Assembly (NCBI GenBank): GCA_947499935.1 | Contig: CANMQH010000002.1 | Location: 248,001 to 312,000 of the forward strand | From: an uncultured Algibacter sp. | GTDB lineage: Bacteria > Bacteroidota > Bacteroidia > Flavobacteriales > Flavobacteriaceae | DNA: 64,000 bases | Direction: 5' to 3' | Shown: positions 8,312 to 17,135 of the stretch, piece after piece | Layout of the letters: each line of letters begins with the position of its first letter | How positions within the stretch are numbered: the stretch's first letter is position 1 | Notes under the pieces: model-generated | What the model saw: only the letters and a program-made list of their open reading frames with translations | Databases searched by the model: none | Told to the model about the DNA's origin: nothing | Position numbers and translations under genes: made by a program

Positions 8312-8652
8312 TACAAATTAAAATCAGATTTGATTTCTGCAACGGTATTACTTACAGCAGCAATTACAATATTTAATTGCGCTGTAACATCCACATCTGC
8401 TTTCTCAAACTTACCCCAATCTTGTACTTCTATTAAGGTATCTAATACCCCAAGTTCAAACAAATCTATAGTGGGTTTCATTTTGTGTGCAGCTTGGTAT
8501 GCGTTGTAATAATCTTTTTCCTCTACTGCTTTTTTTAATCTTTCGGCATCTACAGGAACTTCTTCTAAAAAAGCTTCTGCTAATGTGGCTATAAAATCTT
8601 GATCGTTATCTGCTAATTCTCGTACTCTAAATAATTTGTAATGTTGTTCCAT
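8311..8652 (-). CDS. Stand-alone HPt (histidine phosphotransfer) domain protein
   Basis: A 113-residue all-helical protein with the HPt signature AAHKMKPT, where His56 is the predicted phospho-accepting residue. It would shuttle phosphate between a hybrid kinase and a response regulator. No hybrid kinase or receiver protein is encoded nearby; the LytS kinase at 421-1758 is not of the hybrid type. It sits between the FAH-family gene (directly abutting) and cinA (one-base overlap), so it is probably translationally coupled to metabolic genes rather than to its partners. Confidence 0.88.
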   Translation of the reverse strand: MEQHYKLFRVRELADNDQDFIATLAEAFLEEVPVDAERLKKAVEEKDYYNAYQAAHKMKPTIDLFELGVLDTLIEVQDWGKFEKADVDVTAQLNIVIAAVSNTVAEIKSDFNL

Positions 8653-9264
8653 TTATTTTACTGTAATTGAAAACATTTCTATGTTTTCTATATATCCTAT
8701 TAATTTATCGTTAGCAACTACCTTGCCAACTCCAGCCGGTGTGCCTGTAAATATAACATCTCCTATCTTTAAAGTAAAATATTTTGACACATATTCTATT
8801 AATTCATCAATTTTCCATAACATGTGGCTAGAATTTCCTATTTGTACAATCTCATCATTCTTTTTTAAGGAAAATCCAATATTGTTAATATTATCCAGTT
8901 CATTTTTAGGAATCCATTTACCAATAACCGCAGCACCATCAAACGCCTTTGCTTTTTCCCACGGTAAGCCTTTTGCCTTTAATTGACGCTGTAAATCTCT
9001 AGCTGTAAAATCTATACCCAAACCAATATCATTATAATATTTGTGGGCAAATTTTTTATCTATATGCTTCCCTACTCTGTTAATCTTTACCAAAACCTCA
9101 ACCTCATGATGCACTTCATTAGAAAAATCAGGAATAAAAAAGGGCTGTTTTTTTAAAAGAATTGATGTATCCGGCTTTAAAAACACCACGGGATCACTTG
9201 GTTTTTCGTTTTCTAATTCATTTATATGTTCAGTATAATTTCTGCCAATACAAATTAATTTCAT
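8653..9264 (-). CDS. Fumarylacetoacetate hydrolase family protein
   Basis: A 203-residue FAH-fold hydrolase/decarboxylase (YcgM-like, acylpyruvase size class). Motifs in order: KLICIGRNYTEH (2-13), PVVFLKPDTS, metal-ligand pattern HHEVEV (E54, E56), DFTARDLQ (D85), KAFDGAAVIG, and TGTPAGVG near the end. Family members act on acylpyruvates or oxaloacetate with a divalent metal. The substrate cannot be read from sequence. First gene of the FAH-HPt-cinA cluster; a dispersed repeat lies just upstream. Confidence 0.9.
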   Translation of the reverse strand: MKLICIGRNYTEHINELENEKPSDPVVFLKPDTSILLKKQPFFIPDFSNEVHHEVEVLVKINRVGKHIDKKFAHKYYNDIGLGIDFTARDLQRQLKAKGLPWEKAKAFDGAAVIGKWIPKNELDNINNIGFSLKKNDEIVQIGNSSHMLWKIDELIEYVSKYFTLKIGDVIFTGTPAGVGKVVANDKLIGYIENIEMFSITVK

Positions 9265-9285
9265 CCTATATACAATTTTTAATTA

Positions 9286-9377
9286 GGGCGTTACACCTCC
9301 TTAGGTCGGTGTCGGGCTTTACGTTACAAGTCCTCGCTCGTGCCTCACTGTGGGCTTTTCTCTACAATCCCTAACGC
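9286..9377 (+). repeat. Dispersed repeat, copy 2 (complete)
   Basis: A 92-bp element running from GGGCGTTACACC to CAATCCCTAACGC. Its ends are a short inverted repeat (GCGTTA/TAACGC), and ACCTCCTTAGGT forms an internal hairpin. The first 58 bases nearly match the inverted partial copy at 1-58. It lies between the exonuclease and FAH genes. Its GC content is clearly above the surroundings. Confidence 0.85.
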
Positions 9378-9415
9378 AAATACGAACTAAGATTAGTAAA
9401 AAACTCACATTTTAT

Positions 9416-10192
9416 TTAACCTAGTTTATTATTAAAACTCCTTAACTTAATTCCTGTAAGCACTTTTTTAGTATATAATGGAAAATCGGCATTTAACAAC
9501 CAACCAAAATACCCTGGTTCTTTTTCTAAAACCTCTGTTACTAATTTCCCTTTATGTTTTCCAAAAGCAAAACATTCTACATCATCTTTATTATAAGCTA
9601 TAAAGCCTGCAAAATCAGCAAACTTTTTTCTAGAACTAAACGTCGCCAAAAATTTGGTATCGTTTTCTAGTTCTTCATATTTATCCAGCTGAGCTTTTAA
9701 AACCTCATAAGTTGCCTTGGTATCTGCTTCTGCACTGTGGGCATTTTCTAAACTTTCATCACAATAAAATTTATATGCAGCACTTAATGTGCGTTGTTCC
9801 ATTTTATGAAATATAGTTTGTACATCTACAGCCAGACAATTTTTCATATCAAAATCAATATCTGCCCGTAACATTTCTTCAGCTAATAATGGGATATCAA
9901 ATCGGTTGGAATTAAAACCTCCCAAATCAGAATCCTTAATCATGTTATAAATATCTTTAGCTAGCTCTTTAAACGTTGGCTCATTAGCTATTTTTTCGTT
10001 ACTAATACCATGGATTTCTATGACTTCTTGAGGAATCGTCATCTCTGGATTTACCAACCAAGTTTTACTCTCTTCGGTACCATTAGGAAATACTTTAAGT
10101 ATAGAAATTTCTACAATACGATCTGAGGTTATATTAATACCCGTAGTTTCTAAATCAAAAAAACAGATAGGTTTATTAAGTTTAAGCTGCAT
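9416..10192 (-). CDS. DnaQ-like 3'-5' exonuclease with C-terminal DUF3820-like domain
   Basis: A 258-residue DEDDh exonuclease. Exo I is FFDLETTG (D13, E15), Exo II is SNRFDIPLL (D99), and Exo III is AHSAEADT (H152, D157). The full catalytic set is therefore present. Residues about 205-250 (FAFGKHKGK, then GYFGWLLNADFP) look like the DUF3820 module often found after such exonucleases. It is not a clear polymerase III epsilon subunit, since no polymerase-binding tail can be recognised. Its role is probably in DNA repair or RNA turnover. A candidate -7 box (10209-10216) lies just upstream. Confidence 0.88.
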   Translation of the reverse strand: MQLKLNKPICFFDLETTGINITSDRIVEISILKVFPNGTEESKTWLVNPEMTIPQEVIEIHGISNEKIANEPTFKELAKDIYNMIKDSDLGGFNSNRFDIPLLAEEMLRADIDFDMKNCLAVDVQTIFHKMEQRTLSAAYKFYCDESLENAHSAEADTKATYEVLKAQLDKYEELENDTKFLATFSSRKKFADFAGFIAYNKDDVECFAFGKHKGKLVTEVLEKEPGYFGWLLNADFPLYTKKVLTGIKLRSFNNKLG

Positions 10193-10208
10193 ATATTATT
10201 AATTTATA

Positions 10209-10216
10209 CAAATGTA
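10209..10216 (-). promoter_or_regulatory. Candidate promoter of the exonuclease gene, -7 box
   Basis: The minus strand reads TACATTTG, matching TAnnTTTG, 16 bases before the ATG. No matching -33 element was found. A start here would give a very short leader. Confidence 0.4.
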
Positions 10217-10298
10217 TGCAGAATTCGTATAAGTTGCTTTTTTTAATCTTCAGAAATTAATCTTCTACAATTTCTAAAAGAAACAGCAACTATTGTAA

Positions 10299-10568
10299 GA
10301 TATTGATTATCAAATATTAAACATATTACAAAATAATATATCTACATATCCTAATCCTGGTAAAGATTATCTATAATTATCAACAAACAGAACTATTATC
10401 CTTAAGACTATTTTATACGATATCTCTATCCGACTTATTAAAACTTTAGATTTAGAAAAAAACACATCATCCAATACTATAAATATCCAAGACCTATCTA
10501 CAGGTACTTATTATTTAATTATTGAATCAGAAAAAGGACAAATCAAGAAACAGTTTATTAAAAAATAA
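10299..10568 (+). pseudogene. Decayed T9SS type A sorting-domain fragment
   Basis: One frame translates to the hallmark elements of a Por-secretion C-terminal domain: STYPNPGKDYL (start of the domain), a stop codon TAA at 10374-10376, then in the same frame TILYDISIRLIKTLDLEKNT, INIQDLSTGTYYLII and a basic end KKQFIKK followed by TAA. There is no start codon and no upstream ORF that could supply a passenger domain. This is the tail of a lost secreted protein. The rest of the 538-bp gap 10193-10730 (outside this fragment and the -7 box) shows nothing I can support. Confidence 0.8.
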
Positions 10569-10730
10569 ATGGTTTCTTGATTCAACCTCCAGTAGGCTAG
10601 AAATAAGGATACACCATTTATATAGTCGATAAAAAGACGAATTTTGCTAGATTTTGTTACACAACTTCTGGTACACTTTATGTAATTATAAATGTATTAT
10701 GTTATTTTTACTGCACAATACATTTAAAAT

Positions 10731-11372
10731 ATGAAATCACTTTTTGTAATTGGCCTATTACTATTAACGTTTAATACACAAGCACAGAGCGACCATAAAT
10801 ATGTTAAACTCATAGAAGAAAAATTAGGAAAACGTGTTACTCTGTTCGCTAAAAACACAGACTCCATAGCATATGATGTATTTTTAAAAGTAGACACTAA
10901 AGATTACAGACGAAGTAGTAGCCGACCAGTACTTAAAAATATTCCGGCAAAAAGTAAAACCAAGCTTATTACATTAATACAGTTAACAAAAACTGAAGGT
11001 CATTACAAAACCCTATTTATAGTTAATGAAGTAGCTAGAGCATTAAAATTTAGAAAAGACAAACAAATTCTAGAGTTTAAGTTAGACGACGCTATACATG
11101 ATAAAAACGTAACCCTTTTTACCAACAACAAATGTAATATCTGTAATGATACTAAACATATATTAAAAAACAACAACATTGCCTATACAGAGCTAAACGT
11201 TGATAAGGATAGTATTAACTATATAAAATTTAGTGAAATTCTAAAAACCTACAAAAAAGGAGAAAACACAGGACACATGCCAATGCTGAAGGTAGATGAT
11301 AACCTTTTTAACAATATTAAGACCATTGAAGATTTCACTAAAGCGCTCAGACAGGTTTATGACTCAAAGTAA
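10731..11372 (+). CDS. Exported glutaredoxin-like protein
   Basis: A 213-residue protein with a signal peptide (residues 1-19, cleavage near TQAQS). An N-terminal beta-rich part of unknown type (about 20-122) is followed by a glutaredoxin-like domain (about 126-205). It reads VTLFTNNKCNICNDTKHIL, with the redox pair C135/C138 (CNIC), then a MPMLKVDDN segment where glutaredoxins have the cis-Pro TVP loop. The predicted site is periplasmic. The substrate is unknown. It is convergent with the E2 gene, 49 bases apart, and preceded by the decayed T9SS fragment. Confidence 0.8.
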   Translation: MKSLFVIGLLLLTFNTQAQSDHKYVKLIEEKLGKRVTLFAKNTDSIAYDVFLKVDTKDYRRSSSRPVLKNIPAKSKTKLITLIQLTKTEGHYKTLFIVNEVARALKFRKDKQILEFKLDDAIHDKNVTLFTNNKCNICNDTKHILKNNNIAYTELNVDKDSINYIKFSEILKTYKKGENTGHMPMLKVDDNLFNNIKTIEDFTKALRQVYDSK

Positions 11373-11421
11373 GATAACTTTAGACCACGTTAAAAAAGAA
11401 TATCACCTCACAAAATGCGTT

Positions 11422-12741
11422 TTATATTTCTCTTTTAATATCCCAAGCTTCTAAATAATCTTTTACAGCTTTAACAAACTGACCTCCCAAGGCACCATTA
11501 ACCACACGATGATCGTAAGAATGAGATAAAATCATCTTGTAGCGTATGCCAATAAAATCACCTTCTGGGGTTTCTATTACTGCGGGCATTTTTCTTATAG
11601 CTCCTAATGCTATAATACCAACCTGTGGCTGATTAATAATAGGTGTACCCATAATACTACCAAACGTACCCACATTAGTTACAGTGTATGTACCGCCTTG
11701 GATATCATCAGGTTTTAATTGATTTAAGCGTGCTCTGTTCGCTAAATCATTAACTTGTTTTGCCATACCAACCAAATTAAGCTGATCTGCATTTTTTATA
11801 ACGGGTACTATTAAATTACCATCGGGTAAAGCAGCAGCCATACCTAAATTTATATCTTTTTTCTTAACTATAGTATCGCCTTGTAACGAGATATTCATCA
11901 TTGGATAATCTCGAAGTGCTTTAGCTATAGCCTCCATAAATATTGGCGTAAAGGTTAAGTTTTCGCCTTCACGTTTTATAAAACTATCCTTAACTTTTTT
12001 TCTCCAATTCCAAATATTTGTAACATCGGCCTCAATAAAACTCTGCACATGTGCAGATGTTTGAACAGACTCTACCATATGATGCGCAATAAGCTTGCCC
12101 ATTCTAGTCATTTCAATAATATCGTCTTCTCCATTAGAGATTATTGGCATTGGTGCCTTAATCGCTTTACTTTCTGTGTTTTGCACTACAGCTTTTGCTT
12201 TAGTATTTTGTTCAGGTGATTTTATTCCCTTCCCTCTATTTTCTATATAAGCTAAAATATCGTTTTTGGTAACACGACTATCTTTTCCTGTACCAATAAC
12301 AGCATCTAATTCTATTTGCGATATACCTTCGGCTTTGGCTATGTTTTTTACTAAAGGAGAATAAAACTTCCCATCTTTTGAAGTTATTGACGTTACAGCT
12401 TCTTTAGCTTCACTAACCGTTTTGGCAACTTGACTTACAGCTAAATCTTCATGCCTTATTGGTTTTTGTATATTATCCGCAATATTTGAATCATCATCGC
12501 CTTCAGTTTCAATAACACATAAAACCTGTCCAACTTGCACTATATCATCTACATTAAAGAAACGCTCAACCAATACGCCATCAACTTCACTTGGTACCTC
12601 GCTATCAACTTTATCTGTGGCTATTTCTAGCACAGGCTCATCCAACTCAATAACATCTCCAACATCTTTTAACCAAGATGTTATGGTTGCTTCCGCCACA
12701 CTTTCTCCCATTTTTGGTAACCTAAGCTCTATCTTTGCCAT
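11422..12741 (-). CDS. 2-oxo acid dehydrogenase E2 (dihydrolipoamide acyltransferase)
   Basis: A 439-residue E2 core. The lipoyl domain (1-78) has lipoylation site Lys44 in ATDKVDSEVPS. A flexible linker is followed by the peripheral-subunit binding domain (about 126-172, SPLVKNIAKAEG, then DSRVTKNDILAYI). The acyltransferase domain (about 210-439) has the catalytic motif SHSYDHRVVNGA. The single lipoyl domain and sequence are closest in style to branched-chain or 2-oxoglutarate E2 proteins, but the substrate class is not certain, and no E1 or E3 gene is adjacent. Confidence 0.92.
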   Translation of the reverse strand: MAKIELRLPKMGESVAEATITSWLKDVGDVIELDEPVLEIATDKVDSEVPSEVDGVLVERFFNVDDIVQVGQVLCVIETEGDDDSNIADNIQKPIRHEDLAVSQVAKTVSEAKEAVTSITSKDGKFYSPLVKNIAKAEGISQIELDAVIGTGKDSRVTKNDILAYIENRGKGIKSPEQNTKAKAVVQNTESKAIKAPMPIISNGEDDIIEMTRMGKLIAHHMVESVQTSAHVQSFIEADVTNIWNWRKKVKDSFIKREGENLTFTPIFMEAIAKALRDYPMMNISLQGDTIVKKKDINLGMAAALPDGNLIVPVIKNADQLNLVGMAKQVNDLANRARLNQLKPDDIQGGTYTVTNVGTFGSIMGTPIINQPQVGIIALGAIRKMPAVIETPEGDFIGIRYKMILSHSYDHRVVNGALGGQFVKAVKDYLEAWDIKREI

Positions 12742-12778
12742 ATCAATAACGTAATACCTGTTTTTTATTTTAATTTTG

Positions 12779-12786
12779 CAAAATTA
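12779..12786 (-). promoter_or_regulatory. Candidate promoter of the E2 gene, -7 box
   Basis: The minus strand reads TAATTTTG, matching TAnnTTTG, 37 bases before the E2 ATG. No -33 TTG was seen at the right distance. Confidence 0.45.
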
Positions 12787-12826
12787 CTAAATAATAAGCA
12801 CTTACACCTAAATATTCGCATTAAAA

Positions 12827-13924
12827 CTACTCAAAATAGATTATTTCTCCTCTGCTTGTAGAATTATCACTTCCTAAAATAAACCCAGATTTATGAGGTA
12901 ATATCTTAAATGTAATGAATTCGTCTTTGTATATATTTATGTTTTCAATTATCGTTTTGTATGAAACATAATTAGCATCAAATATAATTTCGGATGCTTT
13001 TTTAACCATCCCTAAATCAGATTTTAAAACTACTTTTTCAGAAAGTGCAGTTCGTAATTTTTCATTCATATTATTAGAAACAAAAATATATTCTAAAATG
13101 CGTTTTGCTTTGGTATCAGATTTTTTTCTATAAATAGAAGCTAATCTAATCCCTATCCATACAAACATATCGAAACCTATGTTTTTCTTAAAATGTTTTT
13201 TGTAAAATATTTGCATCGCACCATAAAAACGTCGTGCATAACGTTTATCTTTTAAAGTACTCTCGCCTTTAAAATGCATAACCGTTGTCTCTCCATAATA
13301 ATAATTACAATATCCGTTTTTTAAAGCTTTGTATGATATATCAATATCTTCGCCGTACATAAAATAATCTTCATCAAAACCTTTTATATCATTATAAACC
13401 GCTCTTTCTAAAAACATAAAAGCGCCTACTAAAATATCAACTTTCCCTGTTTCATTTTCATTTAAATGATTCGCATAATAATCGTTAGAATTTCCAAAAA
13501 TCTTTTTAAAAGCTGCTTTTACATAAGGTATTTTGCGTTTACTTTCTGGTAAAAAACGACCTTTGCCATCTATTAATCTACAACCAATTATTCCAAGTTT
13601 TTTCTTTTTTTTAGAAAACTTAAGTAGCTTTAAAAAAGTATCTTCAGCAACAACTGTATCTGGATTTAAGATACACAAATAGTCTCCTTTTGCTTGATGT
13701 ACACCAATATTATTACCTTTAGAAAACCCAAAATTATCTTTATTTTCAATAAGTTTAACCTCTGGAAATAAACGTTTTACCATGTCGCAACTTTCGTCAT
13801 CAGAATTATTATCAATTACGATAATTTCAGCATCTATTTTAGATATTGCAATTTCAACACTTCTTAGACACAATTCTAAAAAACAGCACACATTATAATT
13901 TAATATTATTATAGATAAGGTCAA
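12827..13924 (-). CDS. Family 2 glycosyltransferase (rhamnosyltransferase-like)
   Basis: A 365-residue GT-A fold transferase. It has the opening LSIIILNYNVC (3-13), DNNSDDES, NFGFSKGNNIG, the nucleotide-sugar/metal motif NPDT in CILNPDTVV, and the acceptor-side GFDEDYFMYGEDIDISYKA. This pattern is typical of bacterial rhamnosyl- or related transferases for surface glycans. The C-terminal 100 residues are less conserved. It starts 10 bases after recR in the same direction and is the last gene of the minus-strand polysaccharide stretch. Confidence 0.9.
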   Translation of the reverse strand: MTLSIIILNYNVCCFLELCLRSVEIAISKIDAEIIVIDNNSDDESCDMVKRLFPEVKLIENKDNFGFSKGNNIGVHQAKGDYLCILNPDTVVAEDTFLKLLKFSKKKKKLGIIGCRLIDGKGRFLPESKRKIPYVKAAFKKIFGNSNDYYANHLNENETGKVDILVGAFMFLERAVYNDIKGFDEDYFMYGEDIDISYKALKNGYCNYYYGETTVMHFKGESTLKDKRYARRFYGAMQIFYKKHFKKNIGFDMFVWIGIRLASIYRKKSDTKAKRILEYIFVSNNMNEKLRTALSEKVVLKSDLGMVKKASEIIFDANYVSYKTIIENINIYKDEFITFKILPHKSGFILGSDNSTSRGEIIYFE

Positions 13925-13934
13925 TTCAGATTTT

Positions 13935-14552
13935 TTAAAGTTTTATAGAAGTTTCAAAAGGCACTCTATTAACAATACTTCTACCCAAAGTTATCTCATC
14001 TGCATACTCTAACTCATCACCAACAGATATCCCTCTTGCAATGGTTGATGTTAAAATGTTATAATCTTGAATTTGCTTAAATATATAAAAATTAGTAGTG
14101 TCGCCTTCCATAGTTGAGCTTAAAGCAAAAATAAGCTCTTTAATTTTACCTATTTTGACTTTATCGACTAAGGATTGAATATTTAATTCATGAGGACCAA
14201 TACCATCCATAGGAGAGATTTTACCTCCCAAAACATGGTACAAGCCTCTAAAAGAACTCGTATTTTCTATAGCCATAACATCTCTTATGTCTTCTACAAC
14301 ACAAATAATCTCATCGTTACGTCCTGGACTTGAACATATTTCGCAAAGCTCTACATCGCTTATATTATGGCAAGACTTGCAAAACTTAACATCGTTACGC
14401 ATAGCTTGCAAAGCATTAGATAGCGCTAAAGTTTGCTCTTTTGGCTGTCTTAGCATATGCAATACCAAACGCAAGGCGGTGCGCTTACCTATACCAGGTA
14501 ATTGAGACATCTCGTTTACCGAGCGCTCTAATAGTTTTGACGAAAATTCCAT
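13935..14552 (-). CDS. recR: Recombination mediator protein RecR
   Basis: A 205-residue RecR of the RecFOR pathway, which loads RecA on gapped DNA. It has a helix-hairpin-helix region [15 protein letters not shown] (15-29), a C4 zinc finger (C58, C61, C70, C73) and a Toprim domain with VVEDIRDV. Full length for the family. It is embedded between polysaccharide genes in the same direction, which looks like shared transcription rather than shared function. Confidence 0.96.
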   Translation of the reverse strand: MEFSSKLLERSVNEMSQLPGIGKRTALRLVLHMLRQPKEQTLALSNALQAMRNDVKFCKSCHNISDVELCEICSSPGRNDEIICVVEDIRDVMAIENTSSFRGLYHVLGGKISPMDGIGPHELNIQSLVDKVKIGKIKELIFALSSTMEGDTTNFYIFKQIQDYNILTSTIARGISVGDELEYADEITLGRSIVNRVPFETSIKL

Positions 14553-14667
14553 AATTGCGAAATTACTATTTATTCTCTACTTGAATACTAAGTCTAAAAA
14601 ATAATTATGTCAATTAATATAACTGAATACAACAACCTAAATACTTTAATTGATATAAGAAATAGTA

Positions 14668-15585
14668 TTACTTTAATTCTTGTTTTAAAAAAGTAAGAAG
14701 CTCGTTTGTAAAAACTAAAGCACCATCTCTATTTAAATGACTATAATTAAAATAATTTTCTGGATTAAGATATTGTTTATCTTCTTTATTGTGAATATAT
14801 AATGTAGCGGTTGGTAGTATTAATTCTTCCATACGCTCTAACCAACCATCATCCATTGAATAGAAAACAGGAGAGGTAGCCAAAATAAGCTTTATATCAT
14901 GCTCAGCACATATTTTTTGAAAATTTAAAAAACTCTCAATTTCATCAGGAATTTCTAGACTCTTATTATATACCCTAGCATTTTTATACGTCCATTTTAA
15001 ATCTTCTATATGCCTGTTATTAGGTTTAGCACCAAACTCAAGTATAGTATCATTTAATTTAGGAGGTTTAGAGTTATATAAATTAGATTTACTTAGTTGA
15101 TGTAAAACAAATAACTTAGAAAAAACTTTATTTTTCTCTCCTTTATTAATCAGTTCATTTCTTATTTCGGAATATTTAATTAATGGTGTTAATCGATCAA
15201 TTCTAAATGATCTAACATGACCATCATAATCTTGATGCATTAACTCAAAATCATTATCTAAAAGCTTTATAATATACTTTGGTTTATTATTATTTACGAT
15301 CAACTGTTTCAAAACAAATTCTTGAAAAGATATAGTTGCACCTCTATAAGATAAGTTGTAAGCTTCAATATTTAAACTATCTTGAAGCATCCAAGTAGCA
15401 ATATTAGAATCAGCTCTAGACGAACCAAAAACCAATAAATCTTTATTTACTTTTCCATTAAGTACGAGTTCTAGTCTTTTATCAAAATCATGCTTTGCCG
15501 ATAAATTTCTAAAAACTACAAATGCTTTATCTAACAGAAAAAATACCAAAATAAATACCGAACACTTAATTATAAATTTTTTCAT
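14668..15585 (-). CDS. SGNH-like protein paired with an MBOAT acyltransferase
   Basis: A 305-residue protein with one N-terminal membrane anchor (about 5-25) and a periplasmic SGNH/DltD-like domain. The nucleophile block appears as VFGSSRADSNI (Ser in GSS), and the C-terminal block as NYSHLNRDGA, where a Ser-x-x-His-like arrangement could supply the catalytic His. It ends an O-acylation unit: the MBOAT gene starts just upstream, 2 bases away. By analogy with AlgI/AlgX and DltB/DltD it would pass acyl groups from the MBOAT protein to a glycan. The substrate is unknown. Confidence 0.8.
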   Translation of the reverse strand: MKKFIIKCSVFILVFFLLDKAFVVFRNLSAKHDFDKRLELVLNGKVNKDLLVFGSSRADSNIATWMLQDSLNIEAYNLSYRGATISFQEFVLKQLIVNNNKPKYIIKLLDNDFELMHQDYDGHVRSFRIDRLTPLIKYSEIRNELINKGEKNKVFSKLFVLHQLSKSNLYNSKPPKLNDTILEFGAKPNNRHIEDLKWTYKNARVYNKSLEIPDEIESFLNFQKICAEHDIKLILATSPVFYSMDDGWLERMEELILPTATLYIHNKEDKQYLNPENYFNYSHLNRDGALVFTNELLTFLKQELK

Positions 15586-15587
15586 AA

Positions 15588-17039
15588 TTAAAACTGAAAA
15601 TAAATAAATTCTTGATCTTTTCCATTAAAAATAAAAACAGCTATCAATATAGCATAATAAAATGCATATCGTAATGGACGCTTCCAATTTAACCCCAGTT
15701 TAGATATGGCAAACTCTCCATCGCGTCCCAGCCATTCAATTATATAGAAACCAAATATACAAGGTAGTACTAATAAATTTAAAGTTGTAAAAGACTCTGC
15801 TTTTGGGAGTGTAAAAATAGACTCTGAAAATATACTAGAAATATAATTAAAAGCATGAGTAACATTTTTTGCTCTAAAAAAAATCCAAGCAAAAACAGTT
15901 AATGTAAATGTAATACCTACAGCTATAAACTCTCTTAAATTTGGTAACAATCTCCCTTTAGCTATAGTTTCTAAATTATTTCTATTATTATTGGTTAATA
16001 ATAAAGGTAAGAAATAAATAGCGTTAAGTGCTCCCCAAATTATAAAAGTCCAGTTTGATCCATGCCAAAAACCACTAACAATAAAAATTATAAATGTATT
16101 TCTAATTTTCATCCCTAAACCTCCTCTACTACCTCCTAAAGGAATATATAAATAATCTCTAAACCATGTAGAAAGAGAGATGTGCCAACGCCTCCAAAAT
16201 TCTGCTATGTCTCTTGAAAAGTATGGAAAACTAAAATTTTTCATTAAATCAAAACCAAAAAGTCTGGATGTGCCTATAGCAATATCTGAATAACCTGAAA
16301 AATCCCCATAAATTTGAAAGGTAAAAAACAAAGCTCCTAATACAAGAGTACTACCAGAATAATCACCAGAATTATTAAAAATATCGTTGGCAAATAGTGC
16401 ACAATTATCAGCAATTACAATTTTTTTGAACAAGCCCCAGAGTATTTGCCTCATACCATCAACAGCTTTTTGATATTCAAAAACTCTTTTTTTATAAAAC
16501 TGAGGTAATAAATGAGTCGCCCGTTCTATTGGTCCAGCCACGAGCTGAGGAAAAAAACTAACAAAGGCAGCAAACGTAATGAAGTCGGATGTTGGTTTTA
16601 ATTTTTTGCGGTAAACATCTATAGTATAACTTAGTGTTTGAAATGTATAAAAACTTATACCTACAGGTAAAACAATATTCAACATTCCTATTTTAATATC
16701 TTTTCCGAAAAAAGAGAACGCTGTTATAAAATTATCTAAGAAAAAATTAAAATATTTAAAGAAACCTAAAAAACCTAGATTAACTATAATGCTAATCCAC
16801 AATAAAATTTTTCTTTTACGGGGTTTATTTTCTTTAGATAAATTAATACCAATATAATAATCTACTATAGTACTAAATAGTATTAGAAATAAAAATCGCC
16901 AATCCCACCAACCATAAAACAAATAACTAGCTGCAACAATTAAGATATTTTGCAGCTTTAAATTTTTATTTAATACAAACCAATATAATATAAATACTAT
17001 TGGCAAAAAAATCGCGAAATCTATAGAATTGAATAACAT
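15588..17039 (-). CDS. MBOAT family O-acyltransferase (AlgI/DltB-like)
   Basis: A 483-residue polytopic membrane protein with about ten transmembrane segments. Family motifs are GPIERATHLLPQF, the conserved FWRRWHISLSTWFRDYLYIP and the active-site His region SGFWHGSNWTF. MBOAT proteins move acetyl or other acyl groups across the inner membrane to a periplasmic partner; the SGNH-like gene 2 bases downstream is the obvious partner. Placed after the polysaccharide glycosyltransferases, the pair likely O-acetylates the locus polysaccharide (inference). Confidence 0.93.
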   Translation of the reverse strand: MLFNSIDFAIFLPIVFILYWFVLNKNLKLQNILIVAASYLFYGWWDWRFLFLILFSTIVDYYIGINLSKENKPRKRKILLWISIIVNLGFLGFFKYFNFFLDNFITAFSFFGKDIKIGMLNIVLPVGISFYTFQTLSYTIDVYRKKLKPTSDFITFAAFVSFFPQLVAGPIERATHLLPQFYKKRVFEYQKAVDGMRQILWGLFKKIVIADNCALFANDIFNNSGDYSGSTLVLGALFFTFQIYGDFSGYSDIAIGTSRLFGFDLMKNFSFPYFSRDIAEFWRRWHISLSTWFRDYLYIPLGGSRGGLGMKIRNTFIIFIVSGFWHGSNWTFIIWGALNAIYFLPLLLTNNNRNNLETIAKGRLLPNLREFIAVGITFTLTVFAWIFFRAKNVTHAFNYISSIFSESIFTLPKAESFTTLNLLVLPCIFGFYIIEWLGRDGEFAISKLGLNWKRPLRYAFYYAILIAVFIFNGKDQEFIYFQF

Positions 17040-17083
17040 AAAATGTTAAAGATAATAATATTTATTTGACTCATTTTAAGCAT

Positions 17084-17117
17084 AAAAAAAGGAAACCCTT
17101 AATAGTGGATTTCCTTT
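17084..17117 (-). terminator. Rho-independent terminator after the giant T9SS gene
   Basis: Stem AAAGGAAA/TTTCCTTT (17088-17095 with 17110-17117) with extra pairing CC/GG inside. It is followed on the minus strand by seven U. It lies 18 bases after the stop of the giant gene, so the MBOAT gene downstream probably needs read-through or its own promoter. Confidence 0.75.
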
Positions 17118-17135
17118 GTTTTATAACTTAAGGTT

